Source of the DNA: DASQFI01 sp035633215
GTDB taxonomy: Bacteria > Acidobacteriota > Vicinamibacteria > Vicinamibacterales > SCN-69-37
Reading direction: 5' to 3'
Assembly: GCA_035633215.1 (NCBI GenBank)
Contig: DASQFI010000068.1
Span: forward strand, 1-64,000
Length of the DNA stretch: 64,000 nt
Notes under the pieces: model-generated
The model's database searches: none
Seen by the model: the letters and a program-made list of their open reading frames with translations, nothing else
What the model was told of the DNA's origin: nothing
Shown here: positions 25,189-31,800 of the stretch, piece after piece
How positions within the stretch are numbered: the first letter of the stretch is position 1
How the letters are laid out: every line of letters begins with the position of its first letter
Made by a program: the position numbers and the translations under genes

Positions 25189-26160
25189 CTCACCCTTCAG
25201 CGCCTCGTAGTGCTTGCGCTCCTCATCTGACAGGGTCGACGGCAACTGCACGTCGACGGTCGCGTACAACTCCCCGCGCTCGTCCGGCTTGCCGACGGTG
25301 GGCATCCCGTGGCCCCGGAGGCGGAAGACGCGGCCATTGGCGGTGAGCTCCGGCACCTTGAGTCGGAGCGTGGATCCGGCAAGCGTCGGCACGCTGATCT
25401 CTCCGCCCAGCACCGCGGTCGTGACCGGCACCGGCACGCGCGTGTATAGGTCCTGGCCGCGGCGCTCGAAGCGCGGGTGCGGCCGAATCCGCACGGTCAG
25501 AAACAGGTCGCCGGCCGCGCCACCGGCCGTCCCCGCGGCGCCTTCGCCCGCGACGCGGACGCGCGCGCCGTCCTTGACTCCGGCTGGAATCCGCACATCC
25601 ACCGTGCGTTCCTTGCCGTCGCGCGTCATCACCAGACGCCGCGTCGTTCCGGAAAACGCTTCTTCGAGCGTGAGATCGATCGTGGATTCCAGGTCGTGGC
25701 CGCGCCTCGTGCGCGGCGCGCGCGCGCGGGATTCAGCACCAGACGCGGCGCCGCCAAACCCCGCTCCGCCGAAAAACGTGTGGAAGAAATCCGAAAAGGG
25801 ATCGTCGGTTCCGAACAGCTCCTGCATCTCCTCGGGCGTCATCGTCCGATAGGACGCGCCGCCCTGTGGTCCGCCGTAATGCGCCGACCAGCCGGCGCCG
25901 CCGGGCGGCCCGCCATCGCGCTGGGCCTGTTCGTACATGCGCCAGTTGGACCCGAGCTCGTCGTACTTCTTCCGCTTCTCGGGATCGCTCAGGACTTCGT
26001 TGGCCTCGTTGATCTCCTTGAACTTGGCTTCGGCGGTCTTGTCAGCCGGATTGAGGTCGGGATGATGCTGGCGGGCGAGCTTCCGAAACGCTCGCTTGAT
26101 TTCGGCGTCAGTGGCGGTCTTGGCCACTCCGAGCGTGGCATAGTAGTCCTTGAACTCCAT
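25183..26160 (-). CDS. cbpA: DnaJ-type co-chaperone, CbpA class
   Basis: 325 residues. J domain at 1-70 with the HPD tripeptide at residues 33-35; then a linker with Gly/Phe content (around FHTFFGGAGFGGAASG) and the two C-terminal beta domains (TIDLTLEEAFSGTTRRL, FERRGQDLYTRVPVPVTTAV, LRLRGHGMPTVGKPDERG-like). There is no CxxCxGxG zinc-finger, so it is CbpA-type rather than DnaJ. It stimulates DnaK and delivers unfolded clients; coupling with clpB fits a disaggregation role. The last codons (GEA) and stop are made by the 14-bp tandem repeat. It is divergent from the universal stress gene across about 100 bp. Confidence 0.9.
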   Translation of the reverse strand: MEFKDYYATLGVAKTATDAEIKRAFRKLARQHHPDLNPADKTAEAKFKEINEANEVLSDPEKRKKYDELGSNWRMYEQAQRDGGPPGGAGWSAHYGGPQGGASYRTMTPEEMQELFGTDDPFSDFFHTFFGGAGFGGAASGAESRARAPRTRRGHDLESTIDLTLEEAFSGTTRRLVMTRDGKERTVDVRIPAGVKDGARVRVAGEGAAGTAGGAAGDLFLTVRIRPHPRFERRGQDLYTRVPVPVTTAVLGGEISVPTLAGSTLRLKVPELTANGRVFRLRGHGMPTVGKPDERGELYATVDVQLPSTLSDEERKHYEALKGEA

Positions 26161-26262
26161 CTACCGGGCCTGTCTGCATCTTACCGCCGTGTCGAGAACC
26201 AAACGAATCCAAGCCGTCAGCCAGCAAACGACACTCCCCGTGTGTTAAAGGAGAAGGCACAC

Positions 26263-27132
26263 ATGCCGCAGTCACACGGCTGGAGGATTCTCGTCGCGAC
26301 GGATGGCTCCGATGGCGCCCGGCGCGCTCTCGAAGCGCTGCCACGTCTTCCCTTGCCCGACGGCACCGAAGTCAAAGTCGTGACGGTGGTGGATACGCGC
26401 AGCGAACTGCCGGAAACGATTCGCGCGCACCGGCGAGGCGCCGAAAAGGCCCTCGAGTCCGCCCGAACGACACTCGATCGGGCGGGATACAAGGCGTCGA
26501 GTTCGCTACTTGAAGGCCCGCCGGCGAAGGCCATCCTCGGCGAAGCCGAGGCGTGGCACGCCACGGTCATCGTCCTTGGTGCACGGGGTTTGGGGAGGGT
26601 GAGGGGTCTGGCGCTCGGAAGCGTCAGCTCGGGCGTAGTGCGTGCCGCGCCGTGCAGCGTGCTCCTGATCAAGAAGGAGCTCCCGGCCCTCAACGTGCTG
26701 GCGGCCGTCGATGCCTCAGAACACGGGCCCGCCGCCGCGCGCAAGCTGGCAGAACTCCGGACGAAAGGCACGCCCGTCACGGTGCTGGGGGTGATCGAAC
26801 CGCCGTACGTCAAGTCGCTGCGGCTCCTGCCAACGGCGGCGGCCAACCTGGTGCGCGCCGAAATCGCCGCGGCCACCCGCGAACTCGACGCCGCGGCCAG
26901 GGCTCAGCTCGATGAACTGGCCAGCGTGTTCAAGCGGACCGGCTGGAAGGTGAATGTCGTCGTGCGCGCGGGGGTGCCGGTGCGCGAGATCAAGGCGATG
27001 GCCGCCAGGAGCCGCGCCACGCTGGTCTGCATCGGCGCGCGGGGCACGACCGGCCTCGAGCGTCTGCTCCTCGGCAGTGTCAGCGAAGCCCTGCTGAGCA
27101 CGCCGGGGCTGTCGCTCTTCATCGGCCGGTAG
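26263..27132 (+). CDS. Universal stress protein with two tandem Usp domains
   Basis: 289 residues from the ATG at 26263, which follows an AAAGGAGAAGG ribosome binding site. Two UspA domains are fused: the first (about 5-145) begins RILVATDGSDGA and has the ATP-loop GARGLGRVRGLALGS near 107; the second (about 148-288) has LAAVDASEHGP and GARGTTGLERLLLGSVSE near 262. Both keep the G-2x-G-9x-G(S) pattern for nucleotide binding. Tandem Usps are involved in stress endurance; ligands unknown. The intergenic space to cbpA (102 bp) must hold divergent promoters, but I see no convincing hexamers. terC follows 13 bp downstream. Confidence 0.9.
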   Translation: MPQSHGWRILVATDGSDGARRALEALPRLPLPDGTEVKVVTVVDTRSELPETIRAHRRGAEKALESARTTLDRAGYKASSSLLEGPPAKAILGEAEAWHATVIVLGARGLGRVRGLALGSVSSGVVRAAPCSVLLIKKELPALNVLAAVDASEHGPAAARKLAELRTKGTPVTVLGVIEPPYVKSLRLLPTAAANLVRAEIAAATRELDAAARAQLDELASVFKRTGWKVNVVVRAGVPVREIKAMAARSRATLVCIGARGTTGLERLLLGSVSEALLSTPGLSLFIGR

Positions 27133-27145
27133 TCACGGGAGACTT

Positions 27146-27862
27146 GTGCTGGAACTCTGGACCCTCGAATTCTGGGCCCGCTGGCTGGCCATCGTCCTCA
27201 TCGATCTCAGCCTGGCGGGCGACAACGCGCTCGTCATCGCGCTTGCGGTGCGCAACCTCCCGCCGCGCCAGCAATTCCTCGGACGGATCGGCGGCTCGCT
27301 CGGCGCGGTGCTGCTGCGCATTCTGTTCATCGTGATCATCTCGCCGCTCCTGCAGATCCCGTTGCTGCGCGGTGCTGGCGGCGTGGCGCTCATCTGGATC
27401 GCGATCAAGCTTGTCCGTCAGGACGCCGGCGGCGGCGCGCACAGCGCGGAGAAAGTCCGCCAGGGCGCGACGCTGCGAGAGGCCGTCTGGATCATCATCC
27501 TGGCCGACGTCATCATGAGCCTCGACAACGTCCTCGCCGTCGCGGCCGCCGCGCACGGCGACTTCCTGCTGGTGGCGTTCGGCATCGGGCTGTCGATCCC
27601 GATCGTGATCTGGGGCAGCGGCATCCTCGCGCGCCTGATGAATCGCTGGCCGATGATCATCTGGATCGGCGGCGGCGTCCTCGGGTGGGTGGCCGCCGAG
27701 ATGATCGTGAAAGACCCGCTGGTCGCCGGCTGGCTCGATCCCTGGGTCGCCGTCCTGCGCTGGATCTGGCCGGCGTCGCTGGCGATCTTTGTCACCCTCC
27801 TGGGCTGGTGGTCGGCCAGCCGCTCCAAACCACCTGAACAGCCCGCGGGCACGACCGCCTGA
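27146..27862 (+). CDS. TerC/YjbE-family integral membrane protein
   Basis: 238 residues from a GTG start (an overlapping TTG two bases earlier is in a different frame), with seven predicted transmembrane helices. Family motifs are the two Asp-Asn signatures: LAGDNALVIALAV in the first helix region and IMSLDNVLAVAAAAHG in the third or fourth; these polar residues in the membrane are the hallmark of TerC-type proteins, several of which export manganese or other metals during secretion. The central hydrophilic loop (RQDAGGGAHSAEKVRQG) is short. It follows the universal stress gene by 13 bp and is probably co-transcribed. Substrate unproven. Confidence 0.88.
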   Translation: MLELWTLEFWARWLAIVLIDLSLAGDNALVIALAVRNLPPRQQFLGRIGGSLGAVLLRILFIVIISPLLQIPLLRGAGGVALIWIAIKLVRQDAGGGAHSAEKVRQGATLREAVWIIILADVIMSLDNVLAVAAAAHGDFLLVAFGIGLSIPIVIWGSGILARLMNRWPMIIWIGGGVLGWVAAEMIVKDPLVAGWLDPWVAVLRWIWPASLAIFVTLLGWWSASRSKPPEQPAGTTA

Positions 27863-27878
27863 GGAATGGCCTCGAGCC

Positions 27879-28016
27879 AGGCCGCTGAAAAACGCGGCCT
27901 GAACTTCGAACTTAGAACTTCAGACTTAGAACTTCACGAAAAACGGCCAGATTCCGCAGTTCGAAGTTCGCAGTTCGAAGTTTTAAGTTCAGGTTGCTGG
28001 CGTTTTCAGCAACCTG
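27879..28016. repeat. 138-bp junction palindrome of short tandem units after terC
   Basis: Left side: a 7-bp-stem hairpin (27879-27900, AGGCCGC/GCGGCCT) then four imperfect units of the GAACTTCGAACTTAGAACTTC type (27899-27935). Right side: the complementary units (27959-27992, AGTTCGAAG repeated) and a hairpin with a perfect 10-bp stem CAGGTTGCTG/CAGCAACCTG (27990-28016), followed by TTTA. The two halves pair imperfectly over some 35 bp. The AT-richer unit contrasts with the surrounding sequence. The final hairpin probably terminates terC transcription. Confidence 0.75.
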
Positions 28017-28023
28017 TTTACAG
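28014..28023. promoter_or_regulatory. CTGTTTACAG palindrome, possible activator site
   Basis: A 10-bp palindrome located about 80-90 bp upstream of the sigma-54 promoter, the usual distance for an enhancer-binding activator. Its half-site TTACAG recurs in CTGTAAGTTACAG at 28855-28867. Regulator unknown; motif evidence only. Confidence 0.3.
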
Positions 28024-28104
28024 ATCCGTATCTAACTGGCGACAGAAGGATCACATCTGCCACGTCACGCCTCGGTTCGTATCGCTCCTGACACGGGGTG
28101 CCGC

Positions 28105-28120
28105 TGGTACGTCGGTTGCT
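28105..28120 (+). promoter_or_regulatory. Predicted sigma-54 promoter of the exopolysaccharide locus
   Basis: TGGTACGTCGGTTGCT differs from the sigma-54 consensus TGGCACG-N4-TTGCW at only one position, with the invariant GG (-24) and GC (-12) exactly spaced. Transcription would begin near 28131, giving a leader of about 100 nt before the NusG-like gene. The next regulator gene (29673) is of the NtrC family but lacks the parts needed to activate sigma-54, so the activator is probably elsewhere. Confidence 0.65.
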
Positions 28121-28228
28121 CTTTCCTGCGCGAGTCACCGACGCCCAGGCCCCACATCGCGACAACGCTCGCGGCCTTAAGGAATTGGGGAAGGGGTCGA
28201 TATTGATACACAGAGAGGTCCGTTCTCG

Positions 28229-28810
28229 ATGTCGTTGCGCGCCAGTTTGGTGCACCCCTCGCCGCACGCTCCGCTTGGCCATCCGGCCGGGACGGCGCCG
28301 ATTCAGGCCAGGGTCGACACCGACGTTGCCTGGTTTGCGATCTGGACACGGTCCCGCCATGAAGCCACCGTGTTGAGTCAGCTCGACGGCAAACACATCG
28401 AGGCCTTTCTCCCGACGATCACCCGATGGAGCCGGTGGAAGGACCGCAAGAAGCGCGTCGACTGGCCGCTGTTTCCCGGGTATTGCTTTACGCGCATCGA
28501 TCCAGCCGATTCGCTGTCCGTGCTGAAATGCTCGGGCGTCGTGAGCCTCGTCTGTTTCGAAGGTCAGCCGGCGCCGATTGCCGACGTCGAGATCGAGAGC
28601 CTTCGCACACTCGTGGCCAGCGAGCTGCGGTACGACCCGTGTCCGATGATTCACGAGGGCATGGTCGTCGAAGTGCAGTGGGGTCCGCTGCGCGGGGTCG
28701 TCGGACGATTGGTGCGAAAGGGCGCGCACGCCAGGCTGATCCTGAGCGTGGATTTGATCGGCCAGGGCGTGAGTGTCGAGGTGGACGCGGCCGACGTCCG
28801 ACCGTACTGA
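28229..28810 (+). CDS. NusG-family specialised antiterminator (RfaH/UpxY type)
   Basis: 193 residues. The NGN domain is at about 32-130 (WFAIWTRSRHEATVLSQLDG, FLPTITRWSRWKDRKKRVDW, PLFPGYCFTRID) and a KOW domain follows (EGMVVEVQWGPLRGVVGRLV). Length and placement at the head of a polysaccharide locus match UpxY/RfaH/LoaP-type paralogs, which bind RNA polymerase at their operon and carry it past terminators over long distances. Housekeeping NusG normally neighbours secE and rplK, absent here. The 35-kb operon with internal hairpins and the presence of Rho make such a factor useful. Start ATG follows GAGAGG. The N-terminal 25 residues are a Pro/His-rich tail not seen in NusG. Confidence 0.85.
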   Translation: MSLRASLVHPSPHAPLGHPAGTAPIQARVDTDVAWFAIWTRSRHEATVLSQLDGKHIEAFLPTITRWSRWKDRKKRVDWPLFPGYCFTRIDPADSLSVLKCSGVVSLVCFEGQPAPIADVEIESLRTLVASELRYDPCPMIHEGMVVEVQWGPLRGVVGRLVRKGAHARLILSVDLIGQGVSVEVDAADVRPY

Positions 28811-28854
28811 GCAGGCGCTGGCCAATCCAGACACGTTTGTAAGTGCAACGGAAT

Positions 28855-28867
28855 CTGTAAGTTACAG
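28855..28867. promoter_or_regulatory. CTGTAAGTTACAG operator-like palindrome
   Basis: A 13-bp perfect palindrome with a central G, about 34 bp upstream of a -35 hexamer. TGTAAGT is also present at 28838-28844 and 28976-28982, so three copies flank the promoter. This pattern suggests a dimeric regulator; identity unknown. Confidence 0.4.
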
Positions 28868-28900
28868 AAGTGTATCGTTCGGGTCACGCTCGTTCGGTTC

Positions 28901-28929
28901 TTGACACAACCTGGAGCGACTCGTAGGAT
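28901..28929 (+). promoter_or_regulatory. Predicted sigma-70 promoter ahead of the calcium-repeat lipoprotein
   Basis: TTGACA (28901-28906, a perfect -35 hexamer), a 17-base spacer and TAGGAT (28924-28929) lie 115 bp upstream of the secreted protein gene. Three TGTAAGT copies surround it, one upstream palindrome and one between promoter and gene. Confidence 0.5.
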
Positions 28930-29043
28930 CGTTCTCCCCAGCCGCGTGTTCATTACCACAGTGGAATGAACTCTCTGTAAGTGACGGGGCGGAGCTACAT
29001 CGGCTCCGTCGAACACGTCGGCAATACGACACAGTTGTCCAAC

Positions 29044-29673
29044 ATGCCTTCCATGACTCGGCTGATTCAGGAGCCGCGGCTCTGCGGCGTCGTGCTGGCG
29101 GTCCTGGCCACGTGCGCGTGCGAACAACCGGCCGCGCATCCCAGTGAAGGCGGCGCGACGCCCGTCTACAACAAGCAGACCGGCCGGCTCGAGCAACTTC
29201 TTTCGGACAAGAACGGCGACGGAAAGATCGACACGCGCGCGCACATGGATGGCGTGCGTCTGAAGATGATCGAGATCGATCTGAACGGCGACGAGCGTCC
29301 CGATCGTTGGGAGTACTACGTGCCGGCGTCGAAGGACCTGAAACAGCCCTCACCGCCGAGCGCCACCGTCATCGAGCGCGTCGAGGAAGCCGCGCAGCCG
29401 AACGGCCGCATCACCCGGCGCGAGTTCTACGTTGACGGCGTGATCCAGCGAAGCGAGGAAGACACCGATCTGGACGGGCGCATCGACAAGTGGGAAGTCT
29501 ACGAGCACGGCCAGCTCACGCGCGTGGACCTGGATCTTCTCGGCAAGGGATTCGCCACCCGCCGGCTCGTGTATCACGACAACGGAACCTTCGACCGGGT
29601 CGAGGAAGACCCGGACGGCGACGGCAAATTCGACGTGGTGCCCCCAGCGAAGAAAGGTGGAGAGAGTCGGTAA
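29044..29673 (+). CDS. Secreted (probable lipo-) protein with Ca2+-binding DxNxDG repeats
   Basis: The ATG at 29044 (or 29053) gives a short signal sequence (CGVVLAVLATCACEQ) in which LATC is a plausible but non-ideal lipobox. The mature part contains four acidic loops of the EF-hand or thrombospondin-3 type: DKNGDGKID, DLNGDERPD, DTDLDGRID and DPDGDGKFD, each followed by a beta strand (for example RWEYYV, KWEVYE). Such loops bind calcium and rigidify extracellular proteins. It precedes the NtrC-like regulator gene by two bases overlap-free spacing and lies in the polysaccharide locus, so a role as envelope Ca2+ sensor or matrix protein can be imagined. No family name is certain. The stop codon abuts the regulator start. 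Confidence 0.7.
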   Translation: MPSMTRLIQEPRLCGVVLAVLATCACEQPAAHPSEGGATPVYNKQTGRLEQLLSDKNGDGKIDTRAHMDGVRLKMIEIDLNGDERPDRWEYYVPASKDLKQPSPPSATVIERVEEAAQPNGRITRREFYVDGVIQRSEEDTDLDGRIDKWEVYEHGQLTRVDLDLLGKGFATRRLVYHDNGTFDRVEEDPDGDGKFDVVPPAKKGGESR

Positions 29674-31121
29674 TGGCCTCCAGTTTCACCGTCGGACGCC
29701 CAACGGACGTCGCCGCGCCGTCGGACAAGACCGCGCCCCCTGACGGCGCGACGGTGCTGTACTTGCCGGCGTCATCGCGCGATCGGTCCGCGGTGCGCGA
29801 CCGGTTGACGCGATCGGGCGTGGCGGTCACCGCGGCCGCCGACATCACCGAAGCCCTGCAGTTGCTCTCGGCGCGGCGGTTCGCGCTCTGTCTGCTGGAT
29901 CTCGCCGACGATCGCGCCGCCATCGGGGCGATCCGCGTGCTGCGGACGCGTCACGCGCAGCTTCCGCTCGCCGCGATCATCGATCCGGCCAACCCGTTCG
30001 TCGCGGGCGAGGCGCTCGACGCCGGCGCGATCGACCTGTTGCCGTGGCCGTTCGACGAACGCGACGTGCTGGTCGTGCTGGCTGGTGCGCACGATCGCGG
30101 CGCCGCCGATGCGGCGCCGAACGCCGCCGGCGCGGACACCGAACCGCTGTTCGCGCAGTCGGCCGCCATGCAGTCGGTCGTCGAGCTGGTGCGCGCGGCC
30201 GCCGAGGTGCGCGGCGGGGTGATCGTGTCGGGCGAGCCCGGTTCGGGCCGCGAGCTCATCGCACGCGCGATCCATCGCTGCAGCGAACACGCCGCCGACC
30301 ATCCGCTCGTGACCGTCGATTGTGCCGGCGACACCCCGCAGGATCTCGAGCGGCGGCTGTTCGGCGTGGCGGCAGACCGCAAGCCGTCCGACGGCAAGCC
30401 GCCCGTCACGGATCGAGTGACGCGGTCGGGCGCGATCGCGCAGGCGATCGGCGGCACGCTGATTCTCACGAACCTGGTCGAAGCGCCCGCGCGTGTGCAG
30501 GACAGACTCGCGCGGCTTCTCCGCGATCGTGAAGCGATGCTGGCCGACAAGCGCACGATCATCGAGCTCGACGTGCGGCCGATCGCCGTCTTCGATCCGA
30601 TGGTGGAAGCCGCCGTCACCGACGGCCGGCTCCGGCGCGATCTCTACGAGCGTCTGACGCAGGTCCAGATCGACGTGCCTCCGCTCAGACGCCGCCGGGA
30701 AGATATCCCGGCCCTGGCGGTGCACTTCTTACGCAAAGCCGGCGAGAGCCAGGGGGCGTCTCAGAAGAGCTTCAGCCGATCGGCCCTGACGCTGCTCGCC
30801 GCGCTCCCGTGGCATGGAAATGCCCGCGAGCTCCAGCAGATGGTCGGGACCCTGATCCGGTCCGTCCGCCGGCCCGTCATTCAACTCGACGACCTCCTCG
30901 ACCAGGCCAGCCTGGAGAGCCTGGCGGCCAGGGTCGATCCCGGCCTAACGCTGCGTGAGGCGAAAGCCCGGTTCGAGCGTGATTGCATCAGCGCGGTCCT
31001 CATGCGACATCACGGAAGGGTCGGCGAGGCGGCGAAAGCGTTGGGGATTCAGCGCACCAACCTCTACCGAAAAGTGAGACAACTGAACGTTGCGAGGTCC
31101 CTGCTTTCGCCACGCAAATAG
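29673..31121 (+). CDS. Degenerate NtrC-family response regulator (no GAFTGA, altered Walker motifs)
   Basis: 482 residues: receiver-like domain (about 28-145) with an Asp in ALCLLDLADD; a AAA+ domain (about 165-400); Fis-type helix-turn-helix at the end (GRVGEAAKALGIQRTNLYRK). The AAA+ part has lost features required of a sigma-54 activator: Walker A reads GEPGSGRE (Arg for Lys), the GAFTGA loop is absent (LFGVAADRKPSDGKPP in its place) and Walker B reads GGTLILTNLVE instead of LFLDE. The arginine-finger region (RRDLYERL) remains. I infer a DNA-binding regulator that does not drive sigma-54 itself, as in TyrR-like relatives. It starts at the overlapping stop of the lipoprotein gene, so the two are linked. 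Confidence 0.82.
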   Translation: MASSFTVGRPTDVAAPSDKTAPPDGATVLYLPASSRDRSAVRDRLTRSGVAVTAAADITEALQLLSARRFALCLLDLADDRAAIGAIRVLRTRHAQLPLAAIIDPANPFVAGEALDAGAIDLLPWPFDERDVLVVLAGAHDRGAADAAPNAAGADTEPLFAQSAAMQSVVELVRAAAEVRGGVIVSGEPGSGRELIARAIHRCSEHAADHPLVTVDCAGDTPQDLERRLFGVAADRKPSDGKPPVTDRVTRSGAIAQAIGGTLILTNLVEAPARVQDRLARLLRDREAMLADKRTIIELDVRPIAVFDPMVEAAVTDGRLRRDLYERLTQVQIDVPPLRRRREDIPALAVHFLRKAGESQGASQKSFSRSALTLLAALPWHGNARELQQMVGTLIRSVRRPVIQLDDLLDQASLESLAARVDPGLTLREAKARFERDCISAVLMRHHGRVGEAAKALGIQRTNLYRKVRQLNVARSLLSPRK

Positions 31122-31135
31122 CCCGTGTATCACTT

Positions 31136-31212
31136 TTGACACGTTTTGGGCCTTTTTTTGTAACCCTCACCAGACAGGCTGACTTGACTCTGCCTCCAGG
31201 TTCGCAGACAAT
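31136..31212 (+). promoter_or_regulatory. Tandem candidate promoters before the 31260 gene
   Basis: Two hexamer pairs with 17-base spacers are visible: TTGACA (31136-31141) / TGTAAC (31159-31164), and TTGACT (31184-31189) / GACAAT (31207-31212). Neither -10 box is strong. The first overlaps a small hairpin (CGTGT...ACACG) and a T run (31153-31159) that could terminate the regulator transcript. Confidence 0.35.
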
Positions 31213-31259
31213 CGGACACAATACTTTCGTGGTAGTTAACCTCAGAGAAGGGTAGGGAG

Positions 31260-31703
31260 ATGATCACCCGACGTGTCCTGGTCGTAGTACTCGCGTTCTT
31301 CATGGCAGTGGGGGCCGCCCCGATGACGATGGCCCAGCAAGTAGCGGGGGTCCTCGGCGGCAAGGCCACTGATGAAGCCCGGCAGCCGTACACCGATTTT
31401 TCAGTACAGCTCCGGAACCCCGTCAATGGACAGGTAGTGGCGACACAGCCGCTGACCGCGCAAGGCCTGTTCAATTTCAACAACGTGGAGCTCAATCAGC
31501 GCATGCTGGTCGAGCTAGTCAACCTGAAGCAGAACAAGGTCGTCTGCACGGAAGGGCCGTTCATGCTTTCGTCCCCCGCGCTCACGACCAAGACTGATGT
31601 GAACATCGATTGCGGGAAGCCGCCGGCAGCTCTCTGGCTGCTCGTGGCCGGTGCGGGGGCCGCAGGGGCCATCGCGCTCGGCACACGCAGCGCCAGTCAG
31701 TAA
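31260..31703 (+). CDS. Secreted, C-terminally anchored protein with carboxypeptidase-regulatory-like domain
   Basis: 147 residues. Signal peptide (MITRRVLVVVLAFFMAVGAA, then PMTMAQ); a single beta-sandwich-like domain (VAGVLGGKATDEARQPY, QVVATQPLTAQGLFNFNNVE) reminiscent of CarboxypepD_reg folds; a pair of cysteines (VVCTEG, NIDCGK) that could bond; and a C-terminal hydrophobic anchor (ALWLLVAGAGAAGAIALG) followed by TRSASQ. This is the form of small exopolysaccharide-locus proteins whose function is unknown. It is preceded by candidate promoters and an AGGGTAGGGAG ribosome binding site, and followed by a GC-rich hairpin. Confidence 0.6.
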   Translation: MITRRVLVVVLAFFMAVGAAPMTMAQQVAGVLGGKATDEARQPYTDFSVQLRNPVNGQVVATQPLTAQGLFNFNNVELNQRMLVELVNLKQNKVVCTEGPFMLSSPALTTKTDVNIDCGKPPAALWLLVAGAGAAGAIALGTRSASQ

Positions 31704-31756
31704 CCCGTCGGCAACATCCACGTCTTCTTTCTTTCCATCACCAACCAACAACCCCC

Positions 31757-31789
31757 TCCCGGGCCGGCGCGCCAAGCGCCGGTCCGGGA
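31757..31789 (+). other. GC-rich intercistronic hairpin upstream of the barrel gene
   Basis: TCCCGGGCCGGCGC (31757-31770), a 5-base loop (GCCAA), and GCGCCGGTCCGGGA (31776-31789) form a 14-bp stem with one G-U pair. There is no T run after it, so it is not a standard intrinsic terminator. It ends 11 bases before the GTG start of the barrel gene and could hide or pause translation or transcription. Confidence 0.6.
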
Positions 31790-31800
31790 CCTTGACAACC

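Larger units (their letters stand above)
27863..28228. other. Intergenic control region ahead of the exopolysaccharide locus
   Basis: 366 bp without a credible gene. In order it contains a junction palindrome built of GAACTT-type units (27879-28016) that ends in a hairpin suited to terminating terC, a small palindrome CTGTTTACAG (28014-28023), and a near-consensus sigma-54 promoter (28105-28120), followed by a leader of roughly 100 bases to the NusG-like gene. This is the main regulatory gap of the window. Confidence 0.7.

Noticed and set aside
26161..26262. CIRCE or heat-shock operator between cbpA and the stress-protein gene
   Set aside because: No TTAGCACTC-N9-GAGTGCTAA-type inverted repeat is present, only weak hexamers.
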